Of a stretch of DNA of 64,000 nucleotides, positions 17,782 to 25,962 are shown piece after piece. The position numbers were made by a program, and so were the translations under genes. The notes below the pieces were generated by a model that was given only the letters and a program-made list of their open reading frames with translations, had not been told where the DNA came from and did not search any database. Numbering within the stretch: the stretch's first letter is position 1; each line of letters opens with the position of its first letter. Origin of the DNA: NIOZ-UU35 sp964344175 (GTDB taxonomy: Bacteria > Chloroflexota > Anaerolineae > Anaerolineales > UBA11858); the NCBI GenBank assembly GCA_964344175.1, contig CAYFMI010000007.1:1-64000 (forward strand), written 5' to 3'.

Positions 17782-19170
17782 ATGTCTTTACTAAGACGAA
17801 TTGAGCAAGGTCAAACTGGCGAGGGAGAGGGTGGCGGTCAAGGGCGGATGAAATCATTACAATCGCGCCGCGTTGCTCCTCCCGGCGCAGACGCACAACG
17901 CGATACGTACCTTGATTTGAAAACGCGCGTCCAAAATCGCTTGTTATCAGAACTGGATCCAACTACAGACGTCACCCAGATTGGCGTGGTGCGTGGTACG
18001 ATACGCGACTTATTTGAGCAGGTTTTGGCCGAAGAAAATATCGTTTTGTCTCGTCAAGAGAAGCACCGTCTCTTCGAGCAGATCGCAGCTGAAATTCTGG
18101 GTTTTGGCCCATTGCAATCTTTGTTGGAGGAAGATGACATCACCGAAATTATGGTGAATGGCCCCAAGAATATCTACATCGAGAAACGCGGTCGGCTGAA
18201 TCGGGTTCCACTCTCTTTTGAGAGTGATGAACACGTCATGCGCATTATCGAGCGCATCGTTGCTCCACTTGGCCGCAGGGTAGATGAATCCAGCCCCTAT
18301 GTGGATGCGCGTTTGCCTGATGGCTCGCGTGTTAATGCGGTGATCCCGCCTATCTCTTTGGTAGGCCCAACCCTGACGATTCGAAAATTCTCCAAAAACC
18401 CGATTACGATCGAACAATTGATTAAGTTTGGCAGCCTCTCGCCAGAGGCGTTGCAGTTTCTTAAGGCTTGTGTTGAGGCACGGCTGAATGTAATTATTTC
18501 TGGTGGCACTGGTTCTGGTAAAACGACGCTACTGAATATTCTTTCTCAATTTATCCCCTCAGATGAGCGCATTATCACCATTGAGAACGCAGCTGAATTG
18601 CAACTTCGTCAGGAGCATGTCGTCACACTTGAATCGCGCCCCCCGAATATTGAAGGGACAGGTGAAATTACCATTCGTCAGCTTGTTGTCAACTCTTTGC
18701 GTATGCGCCCCGACCGGATTATTGTCGGTGAGATCCGTGATGAAGAGGCCCTGGACATGTTGCAGGCGATGAACACCGGCCATGATGGATCCATGACCAC
18801 CGCTCACTCGAATAGCCCGCGCGATACCCTGGCCCGTATCGAAACAATGGCGTTGATGGCTGGTATGGAATTGCCCATACGAGCCATCCGTGAGCAAATT
18901 GCCTCCGCTATTGATTTGGTTGTACACCAGGAGCGCTTGCGGGATGGCACTCGTAAAGTTGTGAATGTCACCGAAATTAGCGGTATGGAAGGTGACGTGA
19001 TCACGATGACCGATATTTTTGTGTTTGAGCAACGCGGGATTGAAGATGGTGATGTTATTGGCGAATTGCGCCCCACCGGCCTGAGACCAAAGGCAATCAG
19101 TCAGATTGAAGCTGCTGGTATTCACTTGCCCCCCTCGATATTTGGCGTTGGCGCTCGGCGTGGATATTAG
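17782..19170 (+). CDS. cpaF: Tad pilus assembly ATPase CpaF/TadA
   Basis: 462 residues, the cytoplasmic secretion ATPase that powers Flp pilus extension. An N-terminal helical domain contains ILGFGPLQSLLEEDDITEIM and the nearby MVNGP motif of CpaF. The ATPase core has Walker A SGGTGSGKTTLLNILSQF (about residue 240), an Asp box with RIITIENAAELQL, Walker B RPDRIIVGEIRDEEALDML, and a His box with HDGSMTTAHSNSPRDTLARI. The length fits the family. It lies between cpaE and tadB with gaps of about 30 nt. Confidence 0.95.
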   Translation: MSLLRRIEQGQTGEGEGGGQGRMKSLQSRRVAPPGADAQRDTYLDLKTRVQNRLLSELDPTTDVTQIGVVRGTIRDLFEQVLAEENIVLSRQEKHRLFEQIAAEILGFGPLQSLLEEDDITEIMVNGPKNIYIEKRGRLNRVPLSFESDEHVMRIIERIVAPLGRRVDESSPYVDARLPDGSRVNAVIPPISLVGPTLTIRKFSKNPITIEQLIKFGSLSPEALQFLKACVEARLNVIISGGTGSGKTTLLNILSQFIPSDERIITIENAAELQLRQEHVVTLESRPPNIEGTGEITIRQLVVNSLRMRPDRIIVGEIRDEEALDMLQAMNTGHDGSMTTAHSNSPRDTLARIETMALMAGMELPIRAIREQIASAIDLVVHQERLRDGTRKVVNVTEISGMEGDVITMTDIFVFEQRGIEDGDVIGELRPTGLRPKAISQIEAAGIHLPPSIFGVGARRGY

Positions 19171-19201
19171 TGTAGTCGAGATAATTGGAGAGTAAAAGGA
19201 T

Positions 19202-20158
19202 ATGCCAGCTTTATTAATTGGCGGAGGAGTTCTTGTCGCGATCCTACTCATAGTGGGGATCGTTGTTACGATGACCAGCGAGCAGTCGCTGGTGGAAGAA
19301 CGCCTCGTTAATTATGTGGGGGAAGACTACCTCGATGAGGCTTCAGGCGATTCGAGTACCGCGCTCTCCGACTGGGTTAATGTACGGGTCGAGAAAACGC
19401 AATGGGGGGGCGGTGTAGCAAGCAACCTGGCTCAGGCTGATCTGAAATTAAAGCCGGGCGAATATTTTGCGCTGATTGTGATTGCTACAATCGGGGTGGG
19501 GTTCATCGCTTGGTTTTTTGGTGGGCAAAATATAGTCTCTGGAATGATTGGCGTAATCATTGGTTTCTTCTTGCCGCGTATCTACGTGAACCGACAAAAA
19601 AATAAGCGTCTCGAGACTTTCAACGATCAGCTTCCAGATATGCTAAGTCTCACTGTGAACGGATTACGGGCAGGTTTTTCTACTGCCCAGGCCATGGAAG
19701 CAGTCAGCAAAGAAATGCCTGCACCACTTTCATCTGAATTTCGGCGCGTTGTGCAAGAAATGCAGCTTGGTATTTCAATGGAAAACGCCCTCGATAATCT
19801 CTTGCGGCGTATCCCCTCCGAAGACTTAGACCTCATCATTACGGCCATCAACGTGCAGCGCGAAGTGGGCGGCAACCTGGCAGAAATTCTTGATACCATC
19901 GCGCACACCATTCGCGAGCGTATACGCATCAAGGGCGAGATTCGAGTTTTGACTGCCCAGGTAATGTATTCGGGCCGCTTCTTGGCTTTGTTGCCGATCA
20001 TCCTGACGACGATTATCTGGTTTGGAAATCAAGAATATGTCTCATCGGTATTCCAGCCAGAGACGATGTTGTGCGGAATTGCAATCTTTGGAGTAGCCGC
20101 AATTCTTGTTGGGCTGGGTTATTTCATCATGACGCGAATTGCTAAAATCGAGGTATAG
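19202..20158 (+). CDS. tadB: Tad pilus inner-membrane platform protein TadB
   Basis: 318 residues with a T2SF/GspF-type domain. One N-terminal helix (residues about 2-24) and a pair of helices near 80-125 flank a cytoplasmic helical domain: LPDMLSLTVNGLRAGFSTAQ, AMEAVSKEMPAPLSSEF, and VQEMQLGISMENALDNLLRR. NVQREVGGNLAEILDTIAHT is the classic TadB motif. Two C-terminal helices end the protein. TadB and TadC form the membrane platform that couples CpaF to pilin insertion. Shine-Dalgarno-like AAAAGGA precedes the ATG. Confidence 0.93.
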   Translation: MPALLIGGGVLVAILLIVGIVVTMTSEQSLVEERLVNYVGEDYLDEASGDSSTALSDWVNVRVEKTQWGGGVASNLAQADLKLKPGEYFALIVIATIGVGFIAWFFGGQNIVSGMIGVIIGFFLPRIYVNRQKNKRLETFNDQLPDMLSLTVNGLRAGFSTAQAMEAVSKEMPAPLSSEFRRVVQEMQLGISMENALDNLLRRIPSEDLDLIITAINVQREVGGNLAEILDTIAHTIRERIRIKGEIRVLTAQVMYSGRFLALLPIILTTIIWFGNQEYVSSVFQPETMLCGIAIFGVAAILVGLGYFIMTRIAKIEV

Positions 20159-20223
20159 AAATCACTCGATTCGTTTAGTAGCCTAGCTGTGTAAACGAAT
20201 GTTGGAAGACGTATAAAACTATC

Positions 20224-21180
20224 ATGAATATCACATTTCTTGGCATTATCATCATTGGCATTATCGTTGTTGGGGCGATTGTTTTAGTTATTGTCGGGCT
20301 GAGAGATCGTGGAGACCGCGAGGATCCGCTGCAGGAGCGTCTGACTGAGTTTGTAAATCGTGGTGAGCTTGCAAGCCTCGAAGAAATCGAGATGTCTCAA
20401 CCGCTTTCCGATCGTGTGCTTTTCCCTATGGCACGCCGATTTGGAGAGATTGCTCTACGCTTTACACCACAAAATGCCCTGGATGAAACGGCCCGAAAAA
20501 TTGAGTTGGCCGGAAGCCCTCGGGGCTTAGAACCTACAATCTTTTGGGCAGCTCGCTTCGGTGTCTCGATTGGCTTGGCCGTATTCTTAATGTTCATATT
20601 CACCGTAGGCTCAATCGATTGGTCCTGGGGGCGGAAATTATTGGTTGTGGGCCTCTTTACATTATTGGGTTTCTACGTCCCGGAACTTTTGCTCAATAGT
20701 CGTATTCGGCGGAGGCAAGATGGTGTTCGTAAAGCCCTTCCCGATGCTTTGGATTTGCTGACGATCTGCGTTGAAGCTGGTCTTGGTTTTGATGGAGCGA
20801 TGGCAAAAGTCAACGAAAAATGGGAGAACGAACTCTCATTGGCTTTCGGACGGGTGTTGCGAGAAATTCAATTGGGAAAGTTGCGTCGTGATGCCTTGCG
20901 AGATATGTCTGAGCGAATCGACATTTCTGAAATGACCAGTTTTGTGGCTGCGATTATCCAAAGCGAACAACTAGGCGTCAGTATGGCGAAGGTCTTGCGG
21001 ATTCAGGCCGATCAAATGCGCATCAGACGCCGCCAGGCTGCCGAAGAAAAAGCCCAACAAGCCCCCATTAAAATGCTCTTCCCAATGGGCTTGTTGATCT
21101 TTCCGTCTTTGTTGATTATTTTGTTAGGGCCTGCGGCAGTGCAGTTAATGCAATCTGCCCTGGGCGGCTTATTCTTTTAG
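20224..21180 (+). CDS. tadC: Tad pilus inner-membrane platform protein TadC
   Basis: 318 residues, the second T2SF/GspF-type protein of the locus. One N-terminal helix, two helices near 110-155, then a cytoplasmic domain with ALPDALDLLTICVEAGLGFD, FGRVLREIQLGKLRRDALRD and AAIIQSEQLGVSMAKVLRIQ, and a pair of C-terminal helices (MLFPMGLLIFPSLLIILLGP). It would pair with TadB. It is the last recognised pilus gene in the window; no TadE/TadF minor pilins, TadV peptidase or secretin are adjacent. Confidence 0.93.
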   Translation: MNITFLGIIIIGIIVVGAIVLVIVGLRDRGDREDPLQERLTEFVNRGELASLEEIEMSQPLSDRVLFPMARRFGEIALRFTPQNALDETARKIELAGSPRGLEPTIFWAARFGVSIGLAVFLMFIFTVGSIDWSWGRKLLVVGLFTLLGFYVPELLLNSRIRRRQDGVRKALPDALDLLTICVEAGLGFDGAMAKVNEKWENELSLAFGRVLREIQLGKLRRDALRDMSERIDISEMTSFVAAIIQSEQLGVSMAKVLRIQADQMRIRRRQAAEEKAQQAPIKMLFPMGLLIFPSLLIILLGPAAVQLMQSALGGLFF

Positions 21181-21211
21181 CGATTCAACAACATTGTTGA
21201 GGAGTCCATTG

Positions 21212-21922
21212 GTGCGATATACATTGTATCGATGGAGTTGGACAGCATTAGATTGGGTATTCCCTCCCACCTGTGGTGGTTGTAATCACCCGGGTATTCG
21301 CTGGTGTCCTGATTGTCAGCAGAACATTTCTCTCGTTGAGCCACCCATCTGTGAACTTTGTGGACAGCACAACCCTGGGGGTGTAATTTGTTCTCGGTGT
21401 CAGGTTTCTCATCCTAAAACAACCCAGGTTCGATCATGGGCTATTTTTGATGGCCCACTGCGTAATGCCCTCCACCGTGTGAAATATCACCGTGATCTGG
21501 CTTTGGGGGCTGTATTTGCCGAACAATTGGCCGATTATCTTGTTATATTAGCATGGGAATTGGATTTAGTCATGCCTGTCCCGTTAAGTAGGGAAAGAAT
21601 GCGACAACGAGGGTATAATCAGGCTGCCCTGATTGCCAAACCGCTGGCCCTGAAATTGCAATTAGCGTATCGGCCTCAGGCTTTGCGGCGTGGCAAAGAC
21701 ACCCGCTCTCAGGTTGGGCTAACATGGGCTCAGCGGCGCCAGAATGTAAAAAACGCTTTCGATGCGTCCTCAAGACTGGTTCGTGACAGGGCAGTTCTGG
21801 TTGTGGATGATGTAGCCACAAGCGGATCGACCCTGGATGCCTGTGCTGGCGCGCTTAGAAACGCAGGTGCACGTGACGTTTTTGGCCTGACATTGGCTCG
21901 TGCTGTACTATCAGCAAATTAA
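21212..21922 (+). CDS. comFC: ComFC-like phosphoribosyltransferase-fold protein
   Basis: 236 residues from the GTG start. The N-terminal zinc-ribbon-like part has paired cysteines (PPTCGGC, WCPDCQQ, CELCGQ, CSRCQ). A central segment, DGPLRNALHRVKYHRDLALG, leads to the PRTase core with VMPVPLSRERMRQRGYNQA and the PRPP-binding loop VLVVDDVATSGSTLDACAGAL. ComFC proteins support DNA uptake in competent bacteria; the exact chemistry is unsettled. GAGGAG at 21199-21204 fits GTG 21212 best; earlier in-frame TTG codons (from 21194) are alternatives. It starts 31 nt after tadC, so it may be co-transcribed with the pilus genes. Confidence 0.85.
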   Translation: MRYTLYRWSWTALDWVFPPTCGGCNHPGIRWCPDCQQNISLVEPPICELCGQHNPGGVICSRCQVSHPKTTQVRSWAIFDGPLRNALHRVKYHRDLALGAVFAEQLADYLVILAWELDLVMPVPLSRERMRQRGYNQAALIAKPLALKLQLAYRPQALRRGKDTRSQVGLTWAQRRQNVKNAFDASSRLVRDRAVLVVDDVATSGSTLDACAGALRNAGARDVFGLTLARAVLSAN

Positions 21923-21953
21923 CCGAATTACTTTATTGAAATGGAGGCGAAGC

Positions 21954-22517
21954 ATGGCTCTTGAAGTAAGTTTATTTACACGTGATCTTAAAGCGGATGA
22001 ACGCTTGCAGGAATATGTTGAAGCGAAGGTTTCGAAATTAGATCGGTATATCTCAAATATCAGCGAAGCGCGCGTTGATCTGGCCTATGTAAAATCAGCC
22101 CGCGATGCAAATGATCGCTACGTGGCGCAGATCACCATCCGCGGCAAAGGTTTTATCTTACGCGCTGAAGAGCGTTCAGATGATATATTTTCTGCTATCG
22201 ATATGGCATTGCCAAAAATCCAGCGTCGAATCAAGCGCTATAAGGGTAAACATTACCAACAGCGCGGAGATGGACTGTCGGCTGCCGATGTGGCTGAAGA
22301 AATTATTGGGGAAGAAAACCTTATTGAAGGGCCAGAAGTTGTCCGCCGCAAGCATTTCATCCTCAGCCCTATGGATGAGCTGGAGGCTGTTGAGCAAATG
22401 GAGTTGTTAGGGCATGAAAACTTCTTCATTTTCTTGAACGCAAACTCAGGCCAAATCAATGTGTTGTACAAACGTCGGGATGGAAAGTACGGTGTTATTG
22501 AACCCGAATTAGCCTAA
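21954..22517 (+). CDS. hpf: long-form ribosome hibernation promoting factor
   Basis: 187 residues. The N-terminal RaiA/YfiA domain (about residues 1-105) has VSLFTRDLKADERLQEYVEA and a basic patch with KIQRRIKRYKGKH. The C-terminal domain (about 125-187) has VVRRKHFILSPMDELEAVEQ, MELLGHENFFIFLNANSGQI and VLYKRRDGKYGVIEP, the dimerisation module of long HPF that joins two ribosomes into 100S particles. The start is ATG 21954, with GGAGGCGA upstream; an upstream in-frame start at 21900 would overlap comFC. A strong terminator follows. Confidence 0.95.
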   Translation: MALEVSLFTRDLKADERLQEYVEAKVSKLDRYISNISEARVDLAYVKSARDANDRYVAQITIRGKGFILRAEERSDDIFSAIDMALPKIQRRIKRYKGKHYQQRGDGLSAADVAEEIIGEENLIEGPEVVRRKHFILSPMDELEAVEQMELLGHENFFIFLNANSGQINVLYKRRDGKYGVIEPELA

Positions 22518-22522
22518 GTAAA

Positions 22523-22558
22523 AAAAGCGGAGGGCAGGCGCCCTCCGCTTTTGATTTT
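22523..22558 (+). terminator. rho-independent terminator after hpf
   Basis: Perfect stem AAAAGCGGAGGGC / GCCCTCCGCTTTT with a 4-nt loop, followed by GATTTT. The A-rich left side and T-rich right side also allow it to serve the convergent minus-strand gene ending at 22572. Confidence 0.9.
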
Positions 22559-22571
22559 AGTTGTGCGTGTT

Positions 22572-22775
22572 TTAGGAATCTTCGACGATGCTACAAGTGG
22601 CATGCAAGTAGAAGAATTCACCACGAGGAGGTATGAGTTCGAAAATCTCTACCACTTTTATGTCCAGATTCCCTACAGAAATTGTATCACCAACCCTGGG
22701 TTGATGTTCCAGGTTGATAATCCCCCCTGGATGATCGCTATCTGTTACAACGTAGCTGACTTTATAGATCGCCAT
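22572..22775 (-). CDS. small conserved-looking protein of unknown function
   Basis: 67 residues, beginning MAIYKVSYVVTDSDHPGGII. Predicted mostly beta: a short strand, DHPGGIINLEHQPRVGDTI, then VVEIFELIPPRGEFFYLHAT. No membrane helix, cysteine pair or catalytic motif stands out and I do not recognise a family. It starts 7 nt after the stop of the cNMP-binding gene, with GAGAAG as Shine-Dalgarno, so the two are almost certainly co-transcribed and possibly functionally linked. It is called a real gene because of this spacing, its Shine-Dalgarno and a balanced composition. Confidence 0.7.
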   Translation of the reverse strand: MAIYKVSYVVTDSDHPGGIINLEHQPRVGDTISVGNLDIKVVEIFELIPPRGEFFYLHATCSIVEDS

Positions 22776-22782
22776 AATCTTC

Positions 22783-23226
22783 TCAATTACTCTTGATTAG
22801 ATTGAGATGCCGTAGTTTGAAAGACAAGTCGGCGGCCAAGTTGCGCATAACAATATAGCCGACATTCGTGTTGCGCTCACACAAAGTCTGAAAATCACTA
22901 TTCTGGATCACCTGCACATCCGTCCTATCTTGCAGAGCGCGCACGGTTGCAGAGCGCATACCTTGATCGATCAGAGCCATCTCGCCAATGATCTGACCGG
23001 CGCCCAAATGTACGAGCGTGCGCGGCGTTGGTAAATTGGCGCCAACTACGACCTCCACACTCCCGTTCGAAATGATATAGAATTCTTCCCCGGGTTCGCC
23101 TTCTCTAACAAGTTCCTCCCCCTGGTTTAACTGGCGTGACCGGCATAAAGCCACTATAGCTTCGAGTTCGGTGTCAGATAGCCCCTTGAATAGTTCGACA
23201 TCGCGAATTATTTCCAGTAAATCCAT
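22783..23226 (-). CDS. stand-alone cyclic-nucleotide-binding domain protein
   Basis: 147 residues, essentially one CRP-type cNMP-binding domain with no DNA-binding helix-turn-helix. It has FKGLSDTELEAIVALCRSRQ, then GEELVREGEPGEEFYIISNG, and a phosphate-binding cassette GEMALIDQGMRSATVRA, which keeps the Glu and Arg that contact cyclic nucleotide. The likely role is an adaptor or sensor acting through protein contacts. It is first in a two-gene unit with the 67-residue protein. A strong Shine-Dalgarno (GGAGGAAC) precedes the ATG. Confidence 0.88.
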   Translation of the reverse strand: MDLLEIIRDVELFKGLSDTELEAIVALCRSRQLNQGEELVREGEPGEEFYIISNGSVEVVVGANLPTPRTLVHLGAGQIIGEMALIDQGMRSATVRALQDRTDVQVIQNSDFQTLCERNTNVGYIVMRNLAADLSFKLRHLNLIKSN

Positions 23227-23306
23227 CGTTCCTCCAATGACAATGTTGAAGCTAGTCTATTTTAGCTTGCTTTAGAGTGATTTGCAACCTTGGGTTTAGT
23301 GGTGCG

Positions 23307-23446
23307 CAGGGCTTTCTTAAAGTCGAAACGAAAAGCGCTTTTACCGCTGAGAGCGCAAAGAACGCAGAGAAAAATTTAAAAAACTCAGCGAACCCGGCGT
23401 TCTCTGCGGTAAATTTCTGGTATAGCACAAATTTAAGAAAGCCGTG
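23307..23446. mobile_element. Family B miniature inverted-repeat element (copy 2)
   Basis: 140 bp, reading the same as copy 1 at 15056-15195 throughout, with ends CAGGGCTTTCTTAAA and TTTAAGAAAGCCGTG. It is flanked by TAGTGGTGCG (23297-23306) and TAGTGGTTGCG (23447-23457), a target duplication that has since gained or lost one T. It lies between the cNMP-binding gene and lgt. The two insertion sites share no sequence, so only the element is repeated. Confidence 0.9.
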
Positions 23447-23484
23447 TAGTGGTTGCGCAAGTCGTTCGGTAGCAAGGTTTGTCG

Positions 23485-24366
23485 CTATTTCTTGCGCCGC
23501 CGTTTAGGTAGTTTGTAGGATTCTGGGCCAGGCGGCAAGAAGGGGAGTTTGATAATCTCATAACGCAACAGCAGCCAAATAAAGCCGGTTACTGCCATCA
23601 GGGCATAGATCAGCCGCGACCAACTTAAGTCTGTGCCGGGGATGCGCGGCTGATCGGGGCGAAAACTCTCTATAAACACGCGCCCCACACCGGCCAGCAA
23701 CAGCCAACTCGCAAAAGCTGCCCCAGGTTTAAATTTGTCCTTGAATTTGCGCGCCAGCCACATAATCAATCCCGCTGCCAAAAAATTCCATAACATTTCA
23801 TAAGCGAAAGTGGGATGGAAGCGAGTACTTTCTTCAGGATAAAGTGCCAGATCGTTCCAGGGGGGTAAGCGGTGCAGGCTATCAATCGAAATGCCCCAGG
23901 GTAAATCGGTGGGATGGCCGTATAACTCCTGGTTAATGAAGTTGGCCGGACGTGCAACGGCCTGACCAATGAGCAGAGCTGGCGCAACCGAATCGAGCAT
24001 CATTAGTAAATCGATGCGTTTGCGGCGGGTGTAAAAATAGGCCGCACCCAGACCGAAAATGACTGCCCCAAAAATATGCAAACCGCCCTCGGTAATGCGG
24101 AAGATGCGGCCAGGATCGGTAACAAACGACTGCCCGCCACCCAAAATGTCGTTAACGACATACCATAAGCGTGCCCCAATGATGGCCGAGGGCAGCACCC
24201 ACAATAACGAGTCCCAAACATAGTCTGCTTTACCGCCTCGCCGAACGATCTCCTTTTCGGCAACCCAGCCGCCAACCATCACGCCGATGGCAATCAGTAA
24301 GCCGTACCAGCGAAAGTCGAGTTGTAAGCCCCCTAGCTTGAGTGAAAAAATAATTGGGTCGATCAT
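23485..24366 (-). CDS. lgt: prolipoprotein diacylglyceryl transferase
   Basis: 293 residues, polytopic membrane enzyme that moves diacylglycerol from phosphatidylglycerol to the lipobox cysteine of prolipoproteins. Seen: an Arg-containing LDFRWYGLLIAIGVMVGGW, GGLHIFGAVIFG, and the Lgt signature ARPANFINQELYGHPTDLPW. GVGRVFIESFRPD is near the C-terminus and a Lys/Arg-rich tail ends the protein. The start is ATG 24366, preceded by AGGAG; the upstream open frame would overlap the sulfatase gene. It follows the sulfatase-like gene by 22 nt. Its substrates could include the lipoproteins encoded at 30-32 kb and 34 kb. Confidence 0.93.
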   Translation of the reverse strand: MIDPIIFSLKLGGLQLDFRWYGLLIAIGVMVGGWVAEKEIVRRGGKADYVWDSLLWVLPSAIIGARLWYVVNDILGGGQSFVTDPGRIFRITEGGLHIFGAVIFGLGAAYFYTRRKRIDLLMMLDSVAPALLIGQAVARPANFINQELYGHPTDLPWGISIDSLHRLPPWNDLALYPEESTRFHPTFAYEMLWNFLAAGLIMWLARKFKDKFKPGAAFASWLLLAGVGRVFIESFRPDQPRIPGTDLSWSRLIYALMAVTGFIWLLLRYEIIKLPFLPPGPESYKLPKRRRKK

Positions 24367-24388
24367 GGAAATCTCCTGTGTCAGGCCG

Positions 24389-25945
24389 TTATTCAATGTA
24401 GCCCAAAGCGCGCAAACGTTCGAGAACGGCCTCGTCTTCGGGTGAAGGAACCTCGTCGACGGCATGGGTCGATTGTCGTGCGACTGCCGCGTTGACAAAG
24501 TTGTCAAGCAACTCGTTTAAGTGCGTAGCCTGCTCTGTATCGGCAGGGGCTGGGTGCATTTCTTGCGCGTCTGCGCGCAAGTCAAAAAGAAGGTTGTGCT
24601 GCCCCTCGATGCGGATCAGTTTATGAGTTTGTGAGAAGGCCGCCCGCTGAATGGATTGGGTGTGAAAGGTGTCTATTAAATCGGGGGCTTGTTTGCGCAT
24701 AATGTTGATGACATTGTCTGGGGGATACGCTTCGCTGAACGCCCGCGCGCGCGGCCTGCCATTGCTGCCGTTTTTGTTCCCGAGGCTGAGCCGCGGGGTT
24801 ATGCCCGTGCTTGGGGCGGAATCGATGCCGGCAGCATCTAAAACGGTATGGAAGAGCCGGGTTGTAGAAACCACCTCAGAGACGCGTTCGCCAACCATCT
24901 GTCCGGGGAAGCGGATCAGCAGGGGGACGCGAATCAATTCCTGGTATAAACCCAATCCGTGCCCCATATATTGATGCTCTCCCAGCATTTCGCCGTGATC
25001 GGCGGTGATAATCACAAGTGTGTTTTCACGATGATCGGGGCGCTCCAACAAACTGAATAAGCGATGCAAGAGATGATCTTGATAGGCGACTTCGGCATCG
25101 TACATTTGGCTGAGAGTCAGGCTTTCGAGTTGGCTGTAAGATTCTTCCAGCGGCAGCAGCCAGCGCAGCGCCTGGGTGTTATACACATTCATAAAATCGC
25201 GGGCTGCGGGTTCGTCTTTTACAAAGGGCGCAAAGCCACGAATGAAGCGGTCTGGCGGAGTGAAGGGTAGGTGTGTCCCCATCAGGTTCAGAAATGTAAA
25301 TTGCGGTTTCTGCGCCTCTGAGAAGTTCTGCTTGATGAATTGGGCGGTGTCCTTGATGGATGTTGGGCCATCGCCTTTGAAGTTGGCGTAGCGCGTCCAC
25401 AGCGATACCAGCCAGGGGTTCAAGATCACCTGAAAAACATCTGCCGAGGCAGCCACAGCCTGTTGAATGGGATTGGCAATCCGGTCGAGGGCGTTTCGGT
25501 ACCCGTGGCGAATTCCGGCTAAAATTTTCAGCGAAGTGTGCCCGTTGTGATCTGGCTTAGAAGGTATGGCGCCGCCGTAGTTGTAGAATGCATCGAAGCC
25601 GCGTCGCAGGCCGTTGTTCAGCACACCCACCAGGGGGTTGTTGCAGAATCCACTGCTCTGATACCCGTGTGTCCGTAGATATTCGGCAATTGTGGGGAAA
25701 GCGTTGCCTAAAGCCCCGTTAGCCTGCACGGTCTGGTGGGTGGTGGGATATTCCCCGCTGAACATCGAAGCGTGCGAGGGGATCGTCCACTGCGCCGGTG
25801 CGATGGCATTCTCGTACAGGGTTGCACTTTTGGCAAAAGCGTCCAGGTTGGGAGATGTGCCGCGCGGATAGCCATAGCAGCCCAGCCGGTCGGCGCGGTG
25901 TGTATCCAGGACGATGAAAATAACGTGTGGTTTTTGCGTGGTCAT
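24389..25945 (-). CDS. sulfatase-family (alkaline phosphatase superfamily) hydrolase
   Basis: 518 residues. Metal-binding N-terminus HVIFIVLDTHRADRLGCYGY. The nucleophile region reads APAQWTIPSHASMFSGEYPT, with Thr where true sulfatases have the Cys/Ser that becomes formylglycine (C/S-x-P-S-R). ITADHGEMLGEHQYMGHGLG supplies further metal ligands, and the C-terminus ends in ERLRALGYIE, common in this family. With Thr as nucleophile it is more likely a phosphodiesterase, phosphatase or phosphotransferase of LtaS-like chemistry than a sulfatase. No signal peptide is evident. It lies between the PAP2-like gene and lgt on the same strand, suggesting a lipid or envelope role. Confidence 0.82.
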   Translation of the reverse strand: MTTQKPHVIFIVLDTHRADRLGCYGYPRGTSPNLDAFAKSATLYENAIAPAQWTIPSHASMFSGEYPTTHQTVQANGALGNAFPTIAEYLRTHGYQSSGFCNNPLVGVLNNGLRRGFDAFYNYGGAIPSKPDHNGHTSLKILAGIRHGYRNALDRIANPIQQAVAASADVFQVILNPWLVSLWTRYANFKGDGPTSIKDTAQFIKQNFSEAQKPQFTFLNLMGTHLPFTPPDRFIRGFAPFVKDEPAARDFMNVYNTQALRWLLPLEESYSQLESLTLSQMYDAEVAYQDHLLHRLFSLLERPDHRENTLVIITADHGEMLGEHQYMGHGLGLYQELIRVPLLIRFPGQMVGERVSEVVSTTRLFHTVLDAAGIDSAPSTGITPRLSLGNKNGSNGRPRARAFSEAYPPDNVINIMRKQAPDLIDTFHTQSIQRAAFSQTHKLIRIEGQHNLLFDLRADAQEMHPAPADTEQATHLNELLDNFVNAAVARQSTHAVDEVPSPEDEAVLERLRALGYIE

Positions 25946-25962
25946 ACCAGGAATTTCGATGC

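Noticed and set aside
23277..23507. Open frame of 76 codons on the plus strand across the family B element
   Set aside because: Almost all of it is the 140-bp mobile element; the same text occurs at 15056 outside any gene. It is a by-product of the repeat.
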